Source: Pseudomonas sp. | GTDB taxonomy: Bacteria > Pseudomonadota > Gammaproteobacteria > Pseudomonadales > Pseudomonadaceae | Length of the DNA: 44,872 bases | Assembly: GCF_030147005.1 (NCBI RefSeq) | Contig: NZ_JASLAW010000070.1 | Location: forward strand, 1 to 44,872 | Direction of reading: 5' to 3' | Part shown: piece by piece, positions 24,990-33,396 of the stretch | Layout of the letters: every line of letters starts with the position of its first letter | How positions within the stretch are numbered: position 1 is the stretch's first letter | Notes under the pieces: generated by a model | Told to the model about the DNA's origin: nothing | Database searches by the model: none | What the model saw: only the letters and a program-made list of their open reading frames with translations | Made by a program: the position numbers and the translations under genes

Positions 24990-26411
24990 ATGCGCTTTCG
25001 CGCGTTGGTTGCTGTCGTGGGGGTGTTGCTTGCGGCAATGACTGTCAATGCTCTGGCTGCTTCACAGGTGAAGAGTGTTCGCCTGTGGCGAGCGCCGGAT
25101 AACACGCGACTGGTGTTTGACCTGTCGGGCCCGGTCCAGCACAGCGTCTTTACCCTCACGGCGCCTGATCGCCTGGTGATCGACATCAACGGTGCGAGCC
25201 TGGCTGCGCCGCTGCAGGTCTCCACCGCCAACACACCCATTACCGCCATGCGCTCGGCCCAGCGTACGCCGACCGATCTGCGCGTGGTCATCGACCTTAA
25301 GAAGGCCGTGACCCCTAAAAGCTTCTCCCTGGCGCCCAACGCCCAATACGGCAACCGCCTGGTGGTCGACTTGTTCGACAACCCCGCCGATGCCGCGCCG
25401 CCGCCCGTGCCGACACCCAGCGTGGCGACGGTGCCGGCGGTGCCGGTCAACCCATCGCAGCCGCAGGTCAAGCTGCCACCGCCGCCGCCCGCGCCGGCAG
25501 GCAAGCGCGACATTATCGTGGTGATCGACGCTGGCCACGGCGGCGAAGACCCGGGCGCGTCCGGTTCGCGCGGCCAGCATGAAAAAGACGTGGTACTGGC
25601 CATCGCCCGCGAACTGCAGCGCCAGGTCAACGGCATGAAAGGTTATCGCGCCGAACTGACCCGTACCGGCGACTACTTCATCCCGCTGCGCGGGCGTACC
25701 GAAATCGCCCGTAAGAAGGGTGCTGACCTGTTCGTATCGATCCACGCCGACGCCGCCCCTTCCAGCGCCGCCTTCGGTGCGTCGGTGTTTGCCCTGTCGG
25801 ATCGTGGCGCCACGTCCGAGACCGCCCGTTGGCTGGCCGACAGCGAAAACCGTTCCGACTTGATCGGCGGGGCCGGCAACGTGTCCCTCGATGACAAAGA
25901 CAAAATGCTCGCCGGCGTACTGCTCGACTTGTCGATGACCGCCTCGCTGACGTCCAGCCTGAACGTCGGCCAGAAAGTCCTGAGTAACATCGGCCGGGTC
26001 ACCTCGCTGCACAAACAGCGCGTGGAGCAAGCCGGTTTCATGGTGTTGAAGTCGCCGGATATCCCGTCGATCCTGGTCGAGACCGGGTTCATTTCCAATG
26101 CCAACGAGGCATCGAAGCTGGCCAGTGCCAGCCATCAGCAAGCGTTGGCGCGTTCGATCAGTGCCGGCGTGCGCCAGTTCTTCCAACAGAACCCGCCGCC
26201 GGGCACTTACATCGCCTGGTTGCGCGACTCCGGCAAGATTGCCCAGGGCCCGCGTGATCACCGCGTGCAACCCGGTGACACCGTCGCCATGCTGGCCGTG
26301 CGTTTCCAGGTCACGCCCGCAGCGTTGCGCAGCGCCAACAGCCTGAAAACCGATGAGTTGAGAATTGGCCAGGTGTTGACCATCCCAGGCACCGAATTGG
26401 CGGCGCAGTAA
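24990..26411 (+). CDS. amiB: N-acetylmuramoyl-L-alanine amidase AmiB
   Basis: A 473-residue periplasmic amidase that cuts septal peptidoglycan for daughter-cell separation. It has a signal peptide (1-24), an AMIN localisation domain (about 27-130), a Pro-rich linker (about 137-172), an Amidase_3 domain with zinc ligands His183, Glu198 and His252 and catalytic Glu364, and a C-terminal LysM module (about 427-470, RVQPGDTVAMLAVRF) for wall binding. ATG 24990 is the start that gives a good signal peptide; GTGGGG lies about 10 bases upstream. The stop overlaps the mutL start (TAATG). Confidence 0.95.
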   Translation: MRFRALVAVVGVLLAAMTVNALAASQVKSVRLWRAPDNTRLVFDLSGPVQHSVFTLTAPDRLVIDINGASLAAPLQVSTANTPITAMRSAQRTPTDLRVVIDLKKAVTPKSFSLAPNAQYGNRLVVDLFDNPADAAPPPVPTPSVATVPAVPVNPSQPQVKLPPPPPAPAGKRDIIVVIDAGHGGEDPGASGSRGQHEKDVVLAIARELQRQVNGMKGYRAELTRTGDYFIPLRGRTEIARKKGADLFVSIHADAAPSSAAFGASVFALSDRGATSETARWLADSENRSDLIGGAGNVSLDDKDKMLAGVLLDLSMTASLTSSLNVGQKVLSNIGRVTSLHKQRVEQAGFMVLKSPDIPSILVETGFISNANEASKLASASHQQALARSISAGVRQFFQQNPPPGTYIAWLRDSGKIAQGPRDHRVQPGDTVAMLAVRFQVTPAALRSANSLKTDELRIGQVLTIPGTELAAQ

Positions 26412-28324
26412 TGAGCGAATCTGTCTTGAATAGTGGCTCGCGTATTGAACTGCTCAGCCCGCGCCTGGCTAACCAGATCGCCGCGGGTGAGGTGGTCGAG
26501 CGCCCGGCGTCGGTGATCAAGGAGCTGCTGGAAAACAGCATCGACTCTGGCGCCAAGCGCATCGACGTGGACGTGGAGCAGGGCGGCGTCAAGCTGCTGC
26601 GGGTGCGTGACGATGGCAGCGGTATTTCTTCGGATGACCTGCCGCTGGCCCTGGCCCGTCACGCCACCAGCAAGATTCGCGATCTGGAAGACCTTGAAAG
26701 GGTAATGAGCCTGGGCTTTCGCGGCGAGGCCCTGGCCTCCATCAGCTCCGTGGCCCGCTTGACCCTGACTTCCCGTACGCGCGGCGCCGAACAGGCCTGG
26801 CAAGTGGAAACCGAAGGCCGCGACATGGCGCCCCGGGTTCAGCCGGCAGCCCATCCGGTGGGCACCTCTGTGGAAGTGCGCGACCTGTTCTTCAATACCC
26901 CTGCGCGGCGCAAATTCCTCAAGGCCGAAAAAACCGAATTCGATCACCTGCAAGAAGTGATCAAGCGCCTTGCCCTGGCGCGTTTCGATGTGGCGTTCCA
27001 TCTGCGCCACAACGGCAAGACCATCCTCAGCCTGCACGAAGCCAATGACGACGCCGCGCGCGCTCGGCGGGTGGCGGCAGTGTGTGGTGGTGGGTTTCTG
27101 GAGCAGGCGCTGCCGATAGAAATCGAACGCAATGGCTTGCGTCTATGGGGTTGGGTCGGGTTGCCGACCTTCTCCCGCAGCCAGGCCGATTTGCAGTATT
27201 TCTTCGTCAATGGCCGTGCAGTGCGGGACAAGCTGGTGGCCCATGCGGTGCGCCAGGCGTACCGCGACGTGTTGTTCAATGGGCGGCATCCGACGTTTGT
27301 GCTGTTTTTTGAGGTCGACCCCTCGGTGGTCGATGTGAATGTGCACCCGACCAAGCACGAAGTGCGCTTCCGTGATGGGCGCATGGTGCATGACTTCTTG
27401 TATGGCACCTTGCACCGCGCCTTGGGCGATGTGCGCCCGGATGATCAGTTGTCTGCGCCAATCGTAACGGCGGTGGTCCGACCAAGCGGTCCTGAGGCCG
27501 GTGAGTTCGGCCCCCAGGGCGAAATGAGCCTTGCCGCTAACCTGCTGCAATCACCGCAGCCGCAGCCGAGTTACACGGCGCCCAACTCGGGAGCTGGCGC
27601 GGGCTATCAGTATCAATACACACCGCGGCCGCAATCGACCGTGCCGGTGGCCGAGGCGCAGGCGGCTTACCGTGAATTCTTCGCGCCGCTGCCGGGGGCC
27701 GAGCCGAGCACCGTTGCCTTGCCCGAGGGCGGCGGTGATATTCCGCCGCTGGGCTACGCACTGGCGCAACTCAAGGGCATCTACATTCTTGCCGAAAATG
27801 CCCATGGCCTGGTGCTGGTGGACATGCACGCCGCTCACGAGCGGATCATGTACGAGCGCCTGAAAATCGCCATGGCCAGTGAAGGGCTCAGTGGTCAGCC
27901 ACTGCTGGTGCCGGAATCCCTGGCCGTCAGCCAGCGTGAAGCCGATTGTGCCGAAGAGCACCACGGCGTGTTCCAGAAGCTGGGCTTCGAGCTGCAACGC
28001 CTGGGCCCCGAGACCCTGGCGATCCGCCAGATTCCTGCATTGCTCAAACAGGCTGAAGCCAACCGTTTGGTGGCCGACGTGCTGGCGGACCTGATGGAAT
28101 ACGGCACCAGTGACCGTATCCAGGCGCATATCAACGAATTGCTCGGCACCATGGCCTGCCACGGCGCGATCCGCGCCAACCGCCGACTGGCCCTGCCGGA
28201 AATGAACGGCCTGCTGCGGGACATGGAAAACACCGAGCGCAGCGGCCAATGCAACCATGGCCGACCGACCTGGACCCAAATGGGCCTGGATGATCTGGAC
28301 AAACTGTTCCTGCGCGGTCGCTGA
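26411..28324 (+). CDS. mutL: DNA mismatch repair protein MutL (endonuclease-type)
   Basis: A 637-residue mismatch-repair mediator. The N-terminal GHKL ATPase is intact (KELLENSIDSGA, DDGSGI, FRGEALASISS). A variable, Pro/Gln-rich linker spans about 350-440. The C-terminal dimerisation domain contains DMHAAHERIMYE at 471-482, which fits the DQHA(x)2E(x)4E endonuclease motif apart from Gln to Met, along with ACHGAIRA and CNHGRPT further on. Pseudomonas MutL is reported to nick DNA, and pseudomonads lack MutH, unlike E. coli. The gene overlaps both neighbours by one base (amiB stop, miaA start). Confidence 0.96.
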   Translation: MSESVLNSGSRIELLSPRLANQIAAGEVVERPASVIKELLENSIDSGAKRIDVDVEQGGVKLLRVRDDGSGISSDDLPLALARHATSKIRDLEDLERVMSLGFRGEALASISSVARLTLTSRTRGAEQAWQVETEGRDMAPRVQPAAHPVGTSVEVRDLFFNTPARRKFLKAEKTEFDHLQEVIKRLALARFDVAFHLRHNGKTILSLHEANDDAARARRVAAVCGGGFLEQALPIEIERNGLRLWGWVGLPTFSRSQADLQYFFVNGRAVRDKLVAHAVRQAYRDVLFNGRHPTFVLFFEVDPSVVDVNVHPTKHEVRFRDGRMVHDFLYGTLHRALGDVRPDDQLSAPIVTAVVRPSGPEAGEFGPQGEMSLAANLLQSPQPQPSYTAPNSGAGAGYQYQYTPRPQSTVPVAEAQAAYREFFAPLPGAEPSTVALPEGGGDIPPLGYALAQLKGIYILAENAHGLVLVDMHAAHERIMYERLKIAMASEGLSGQPLLVPESLAVSQREADCAEEHHGVFQKLGFELQRLGPETLAIRQIPALLKQAEANRLVADVLADLMEYGTSDRIQAHINELLGTMACHGAIRANRRLALPEMNGLLRDMENTERSGQCNHGRPTWTQMGLDDLDKLFLRGR

Positions 28325-29295
28325 TGAGTGCCTTGCCCCCCGCGATCTTCTTGATGGGCCCAACGGCCGCAGGCAAGACCGACCTGGCCATCGAGCTGAC
28401 TAAAGTCTTGCCGTGCGAGCTGATCAGTGTCGACTCTGCCCTGGTTTACCGGGACATGGACATCGGTACGGCCAAGCCTTCGAAAGAGGTGCTGGCCCGG
28501 CATCCGCATCGTTTGATCGACATCATCGACCCGAGCGAGAGCTATTCGGCTGCGGATTTCCGTACCGACGCCCTGGCCGCCATGGCCGATATCACCGCGC
28601 GGGGCAACATCCCGTTGCTGGTCGGCGGCACGATGCTTTACTACAAGGCTTTGCAGGAAGGCCTGGCGGATATGCCGCCCGCTGACGCCCAGGTGCGCGC
28701 GGAGCTTGAAGACCAAGCTTCACGCCTCGGCTGGCAAGCCCTGCACGATCAACTGGCGGCGGTAGACCCGGTGTCCGCGGCGCGCATCCACCCCAACGAC
28801 CCCCAGCGCCTTACCCGTGCACTGGAAGTCTGGCGCGTCAGCGGCCAGACCATGACTGAACACAGGCTGAAACAAACTGCGCAAAGTGCTGATGCAGGCG
28901 CATCTGGTCAGTCACAATTGCCCTATACTGTGGCGAACCTGGCTATCGCTCCGGCAGATCGCCAGGTGCTGCATGAACGAATTGCGCAAAGATTCACAAA
29001 TATGTTGGAACAGGGGTTTGTGGAGGAGGTCGTAGCACTGCGTTCCAGAGGTAATCTGCACTCAGGGTTGCCTTCGATACGTGCTGTAGGCTACCGCCAA
29101 GTCTGGGATCATCTGGATGGCAAGCTGACGTCAGCCGAAATGCAGGAGCGCGGCATCATTGCCACGCGCCAATTGGCGAAGCGCCAGTTCACCTGGCTGC
29201 GCAGCTGGAGCGATTTGCACTGGCTGGACAGCCTGGACAGCGACAATCTGTCACGCGCCTTGAAATACTTGGGAACGGTCTCCATATTGAGCTGA
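28324..29295 (+). CDS. miaA: tRNA dimethylallyltransferase MiaA
   Basis: A 323-residue enzyme that adds the dimethylallyl group to adenosine-37 of UNN-reading tRNAs. The P-loop GPTAAGKT is at 12-19, followed by DSALVYRDMDIGTAKP and GGTMLYYKAL, all typical. The C-terminal part (RAVGYRQVWDHL, ATRQLAKRQFTWLR) is the tRNA-binding, catalytic region. The ATG overlaps the mutL stop (TGATG). A 95-base, A/T-rich gap then separates it from hfq, where a separate hfq promoter may lie. Confidence 0.96.
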   Translation: MSALPPAIFLMGPTAAGKTDLAIELTKVLPCELISVDSALVYRDMDIGTAKPSKEVLARHPHRLIDIIDPSESYSAADFRTDALAAMADITARGNIPLLVGGTMLYYKALQEGLADMPPADAQVRAELEDQASRLGWQALHDQLAAVDPVSAARIHPNDPQRLTRALEVWRVSGQTMTEHRLKQTAQSADAGASGQSQLPYTVANLAIAPADRQVLHERIAQRFTNMLEQGFVEEVVALRSRGNLHSGLPSIRAVGYRQVWDHLDGKLTSAEMQERGIIATRQLAKRQFTWLRSWSDLHWLDSLDSDNLSRALKYLGTVSILS

Positions 29296-29390
29296 GTCCT
29301 TGCAATTGCCGTCTATCCTTGGGGGTGTGGCGGCCATGAGCTATTTTATTTTCCGATTTTTTATTATTGATCCTTAAAGGAGTGCGGCAC

Positions 29391-29651
29391 ATGTCAAAAG
29401 GGCATTCGCTACAAGACCCTTACTTGAATACCTTACGTAAAGAGAAAGTGGGGGTTTCCATTTATCTGGTCAACGGTATCAAGTTGCAAGGTACGATCGA
29501 GTCGTTTGACCAGTTCGTGATCCTGCTTAAAAACACCGTCAGCCAGATGGTTTACAAACACGCTATCTCGACAGTCGTCCCTGTTCGTCCAATCCGTCTG
29601 CCTAGCGCAGCAGGTGATGAAGCAGCTGACGCTGAGCCAGGTAACGCCTGA
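29391..29651 (+). CDS. hfq: RNA chaperone Hfq
   Basis: An 86-residue Sm-like protein that forms a hexameric ring, pairs small RNAs with mRNAs and, in Pseudomonas, works with Crc in carbon catabolite repression. Sm1 (about 15-50) and Sm2 with YKHAIST (55-61) are intact, and a short Ala/Glu-rich tail follows. The length is close to that of other Pseudomonas Hfq proteins and shorter than E. coli's. ATG 29391 has a strong AAAGGAG. hflX starts 12 bases after the stop. Confidence 0.98.
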   Translation: MSKGHSLQDPYLNTLRKEKVGVSIYLVNGIKLQGTIESFDQFVILLKNTVSQMVYKHAISTVVPVRPIRLPSAAGDEAADAEPGNA

Positions 29652-29663
29652 TAGGAGTCTCCT

Positions 29664-30965
29664 TTGTTCTTTGAGCGCCACGGTGGTGGTGAGCGAGTAA
29701 TCCTCGTTCACTTGGATGGACAGGACCCTGAGGCGCGCGAAGATCCGCAGGAGTTTCAGGAGTTGGCAAATTCGGCCGGCGCCGAGACCGTTGCGTTTTT
29801 TAACGTGCCGCGTCATCGGCCAACCGCCAAGTATCTGATTGGCAGCGGCAAGGTCGAAGAGTTGCGCGACCTGGTTCATGCCGAAGAAGCCGATCTGGTG
29901 ATCTTCAATCACACCCTTACGCCCAGTCAGGAACGTAACCTCGAACGTGTCTTCGAGTGTCGCGTGATCGACCGCACCGGTCTTATTCTCGATATCTTCG
30001 CCCAACGTGCGCGTACCCATGAAGGCAAGCTCCAGGTCGAACTGGCCCAGCTTGACCACATGAGCACCCGGCTGGTCCGCGGCTGGACTCACCTTGAACG
30101 CCAGGGCGGCGGCATCGGCATGCGTGGCCCGGGTGAAACCCAGCTGGAAACCGACCGGCGTCTGTTGCGGGTTCGCCTGCGCCAGATCAAGGGCCGCCTG
30201 GAGAAAGTCCGCAGTCAGCGCGAACAATCGCGTCGTGGCCGTTCGCGTGCGGATATTCCCACCGTGTCCCTGGTGGGCTACACCAACGCCGGCAAGTCCA
30301 CGCTGTTCAACAACGTCACCAAGTCGGACGTGTACGCGGCAGACCAACTGTTCGCCACGCTCGACCCGACCTTGCGCCGTCTGGATATCGGCGACCTGGG
30401 GCCGATTGTCCTGGCCGACACCGTGGGTTTCATCCGGCACTTGCCGCACAAGCTGGTCGAGGCATTTCGGTCTACGCTCGAAGAGTCGAGTAATTCCGAC
30501 CTGCTGTTGCATGTGATCGATGCGGCTGAGCCCGATCGCATGCTCCAGATCGAGCAGGTGATGGTGGTGCTGGGCGAGATTGGCGCACAAGACTTGCCGA
30601 TCCTCGAGGTCTATAACAAACTCGATTTGCTTGAAGGCGTTGAGCCGCAAATCCAGCGCGACGAGAACGGCAAACCCCAGCGGGTCTGGCTGTCGGCGCG
30701 TGATGGCAGTGGTTTGGAGCTGCTTGAGCAAGCCATTGCCGAATTGCTCGGCAGCGATTTGTTCATTGGCACCTTGCGCTTGCCGCAACGTTTTGCTCGA
30801 CTGCGTGCACAGTTTTTCGAGCTGGGCGCGGTACAGAAAGAAGAACACGACGAAGAAGGTGTCAGCTTGCTGGCCGTTCGATTGCCGCGCTCGGAGCTCA
30901 ATCGGCTGGTCAGTCGCGAGGGTGTTGTACCGGCGGAGTTTATCGAGCAACACACTTTGCAATAA
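29664..30965 (+). CDS. hflX: Ribosome-rescue GTPase HflX
   Basis: A 433-residue GTPase that binds and splits stalled 70S ribosomes, notably under heat stress. The N-terminal HflX domain (about 20-190) includes NHTLTPSQERNLE and RGPGETQLETDRR. The GTPase part has GYTNAGKST (G1, 205-213), DTVGFIRHLPH (G3) and NKLD (G4). The start is TTG 29664, with TAGGAG just upstream, giving the usual MFFERHGGGER N terminus. The name reflects proximity to hflK/hflC; it is not part of that protease complex. Confidence 0.96.
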   Translation: MFFERHGGGERVILVHLDGQDPEAREDPQEFQELANSAGAETVAFFNVPRHRPTAKYLIGSGKVEELRDLVHAEEADLVIFNHTLTPSQERNLERVFECRVIDRTGLILDIFAQRARTHEGKLQVELAQLDHMSTRLVRGWTHLERQGGGIGMRGPGETQLETDRRLLRVRLRQIKGRLEKVRSQREQSRRGRSRADIPTVSLVGYTNAGKSTLFNNVTKSDVYAADQLFATLDPTLRRLDIGDLGPIVLADTVGFIRHLPHKLVEAFRSTLEESSNSDLLLHVIDAAEPDRMLQIEQVMVVLGEIGAQDLPILEVYNKLDLLEGVEPQIQRDENGKPQRVWLSARDGSGLELLEQAIAELLGSDLFIGTLRLPQRFARLRAQFFELGAVQKEEHDEEGVSLLAVRLPRSELNRLVSREGVVPAEFIEQHTLQ

Positions 30966-31061
30966 AAGCCTGAGAAAGCGGTTGTGCCGCGGTAGCAGGC
31001 ATTCTGTAGCATTGGTCGGCGCGCCGTGGGTGCGTCTTTGCTTTATCAGATGGAGAGCGCT

Positions 31062-32237
31062 ATGGCTTGGAATGAGCCGGGTGGCAACTCGAATAATCAG
31101 GATCCTTGGGGTGGTAAGCGCCGCAATAATGGCGACCGCAAGGGGCCACCGGATCTCGACGAGGCCTTCCGAAAGCTGCAGGAAAGCCTGAACGGGTTGT
31201 TCGGTGGTGGAAAAAAACGCGGTAGTGACGATGGCGGTCGTACAAGCAAGGGCGGCGGCTATGGCCTGCTGGGCCTGGGCCTTGTCGTGCTCGCGGCCGT
31301 CTGGCTGTACAGCGCGGTCTACGTGGTGGACGAGCAGGAGCAAGCCGTGGTGCTGCGCTTCGGCAAGTACTACGAGACTGTCGGGCCAGGCCTGAACATC
31401 TATTTCCCGCCGATCGACAAGAAGTACATGGAGAACGTCACGCGTGAGCGTGCCTACACCAAGCAGGGCCAGATGCTGACCGAAGACGAGAACATCGTCG
31501 AAGTGCCGCTGACCGTGCAGTACAAGATCAGCAACCTGCAGGACTTCGTGCTGAACGTCGATCAGCCGGAAATCAGCCTGCAACACGCAACCGAAAGCGC
31601 CCTGCGCCACGTGGTGGGTTCCACCGCCATGGACCAGGTGCTGACCGAAGGGCGTGAATTGATGGCCAGCGAAATCAAGGAGCGCCTGCAACGGTTCCTC
31701 GATACCTATCGCACCGGTATTACCGTCACCCAGGTCAACGTACAGAGCGCAGCCGCACCGCGTGAAGTGCAGGAAGCCTTTGATGACGTGATCCGTGCCC
31801 GTGAAGACGAGCAGCGTTCGCGCAACCAGGCTGAAACCTACGCCAACGGCGTCGTGCCGGAAGCCCGTGGTCAAGCCCAGCGCATCCTTGAAGATGCCAA
31901 CGGTTACCGCGACGAAGTGGTCTCCCGTGCCAAGGGTGAGGCGGACCGCTTTACCAAACTGGTTGCCGAGTATCGCAAGGCACCTGAAGTGACTCGCGAG
32001 CGTCTGTATCTGGACACCATGCAGGAAGTCTTCAGCAACACCAGCAAGGTACTCGTGACCGGCAGCAAGGGTGGGCAGAACAACCTGCTGTACCTGCCGC
32101 TGGACAAGATGATCGAAGGTGGTCGTAGCGGCACCAGCGCGCCGTCCACCGGTTCGAATGCCGCTGCCAACGAAGCGAGCGCCCGTGCGGCCGCTGACTT
32201 GCTGCAACAGCAAACACGTACCAGGGAGAGTCGTTGA
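31062..32237 (+). CDS. hflK: FtsH protease modulator HflK
   Basis: A 391-residue SPFH/Band-7 membrane protein that pairs with HflC to cage the FtsH protease. The N-terminal 65 residues are Gly/Asn/Lys-rich and cytosolic, and the single membrane segment is at about 66-88. The periplasmic SPFH domain follows (EQEQAVVLRFGKY from about 91), then a long helix rich in Ala/Glu/Arg (about 250-340). The tail is Ser/Ala-rich. ATG 31062 follows TGGAGAG. The stop overlaps the hflC start, so the two are translated together. Confidence 0.96.
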   Translation: MAWNEPGGNSNNQDPWGGKRRNNGDRKGPPDLDEAFRKLQESLNGLFGGGKKRGSDDGGRTSKGGGYGLLGLGLVVLAAVWLYSAVYVVDEQEQAVVLRFGKYYETVGPGLNIYFPPIDKKYMENVTRERAYTKQGQMLTEDENIVEVPLTVQYKISNLQDFVLNVDQPEISLQHATESALRHVVGSTAMDQVLTEGRELMASEIKERLQRFLDTYRTGITVTQVNVQSAAAPREVQEAFDDVIRAREDEQRSRNQAETYANGVVPEARGQAQRILEDANGYRDEVVSRAKGEADRFTKLVAEYRKAPEVTRERLYLDTMQEVFSNTSKVLVTGSKGGQNNLLYLPLDKMIEGGRSGTSAPSTGSNAAANEASARAAADLLQQQTRTRESR

Positions 32238-33103
32238 TGAGCAATAAATCGCTGACCGCCCTGATTGTGGGCGTCGTCGTGGTCATCGCTGCCTGGAACT
32301 GCTTCTACATCGTCGCTCAGACCGAGCGTGCGGTGCTGCTGCAATTCGGTCGCGTGGTCCAGGCGGATGTCCAGCCGGGCCTGCATGTGAAAGTCCCCTA
32401 CGTCAACCAAGTGCGCAAGTTCGACGCCCGCCTGATGACCCTGGATGCACCGACACAGCGCTTCCTGACCCTGGAAAAGAAAGCCGTGATGGTTGACGCC
32501 TACGCCAAGTGGCGCGTCAAGGATGCCGAGCGCTTCTACACCGCGACCTCCGGCCTCAAGCAGATTGCCGACGAGCGTTTGTCGCGCCGTCTGGAATCGG
32601 GCCTGCGTGACCAGTTTGGTAAGCGCACCCTGCACGAGGTGGTATCCGGTGAGCGTGATGCGCTGATGGCTGATATCACCCGTTCGCTGAACACAATGGC
32701 GGAGAAAGAGCTGGGTATCGAAGTAGTCGATGTCCGGGTCAAGGCCATTGACCTGCCGAAGGAAGTGAATCGCAGCGTGTTCGAGCGTATGAGCACCGAG
32801 CGTGAGCGTGAAGCCCGTGAGCACCGCGCCAAGGGTAACGAGCTGGCCGAAGGTATCCGTGCGGATGCCGACCGTCAGCGCCGTGTACTGTTGGCAGAGG
32901 CCTATCGCGAGTCTGAAGAGGCCCGTGGTGATGGTGATGCTCAAGCTGCGTCGATCTACGCCAAGGCTTACGGCCAGGACCAGGAGTTCTACGCGTTCTA
33001 CCGTAGCCTGCGTGCCTACCGTGAAAGCTTTGCGAACAAGACCGACGTGCTGGTGCTGGACCCAAGCAGCGACTTCTTCCGCTACCTGGAAAAGTCCAAG
33101 TAA
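32237..33103 (+). CDS. hflC: FtsH protease modulator HflC
   Basis: A 288-residue partner of HflK. A membrane segment lies at about 6-26, then the SPFH domain (TERAVLLQFGRVV) and a long helical arm (about 180-245, EREREAREHRAKGNE). The ATG shares one base with the hflK stop; GGGAGAG supplies the ribosome site. A hairpin with a T run at 33194-33216 ends the run that began at nnrD. Confidence 0.96.
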   Translation: MSNKSLTALIVGVVVVIAAWNCFYIVAQTERAVLLQFGRVVQADVQPGLHVKVPYVNQVRKFDARLMTLDAPTQRFLTLEKKAVMVDAYAKWRVKDAERFYTATSGLKQIADERLSRRLESGLRDQFGKRTLHEVVSGERDALMADITRSLNTMAEKELGIEVVDVRVKAIDLPKEVNRSVFERMSTEREREAREHRAKGNELAEGIRADADRQRRVLLAEAYRESEEARGDGDAQAASIYAKAYGQDQEFYAFYRSLRAYRESFANKTDVLVLDPSSDFFRYLEKSK

Positions 33104-33193
33104 CAGACCTGTGACTTTGTAGGAACCACTCCGTCGGGCGGCTAAAATGCCTGGCGGGGTGATCCTTTCAGAAAACGGGTGTATGATGCGGCA

Positions 33194-33216
33194 GCCGGGA
33201 AATTCCCGGCTTTTTT
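33194..33216 (+). terminator. Terminator after hflC
   Basis: The stem gccggga/tcccggc (33194-33200 with 33204-33210) with a 3-base loop is followed by six T. It lies 90 bases after the hflC stop. Confidence 0.85.
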
Positions 33217-33396
33217 GCGTCTGCGTGTTTGATTCGGCAGGCGTGACAGGTTTTTCGAGGAAAGTGCCCGACGAGGCCGGTTACAGGTCGTTCGTCACGT
33301 CGCTCTTGCGCGTGGTTTATGCAGGCGGCGGGTATTTTCTGCTTCACTCAAGGCTCGGCCGAGGGCTGGCCGCCCGGATCAAAGGGGAATGGCGTA
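33217..33396. other. Non-coding gap before hisZ
   Basis: These 180 bases hold no convincing gene. A frame is open through them but has no ribosome site and no family likeness, and it runs on into hisZ in the wrong frame. In P. aeruginosa I recall a short DUF2065 gene at this place; I find no such frame here. A leader and promoter of hisZ are presumably inside. Confidence 0.5.

Noticed and set aside
25062..26270. A 402-codon minus-strand frame opposite amiB
   Set aside because: AmiB has all zinc ligands and domains on the plus strand; the other frame is a compositional shadow.
29433..32213. A 926-codon open frame on the minus strand across hfq, hflX and hflK
   Set aside because: It is antisense to three well-identified genes, has no ribosome site or family likeness, and is the kind of stop-free shadow frame that GC-rich codon usage produces.
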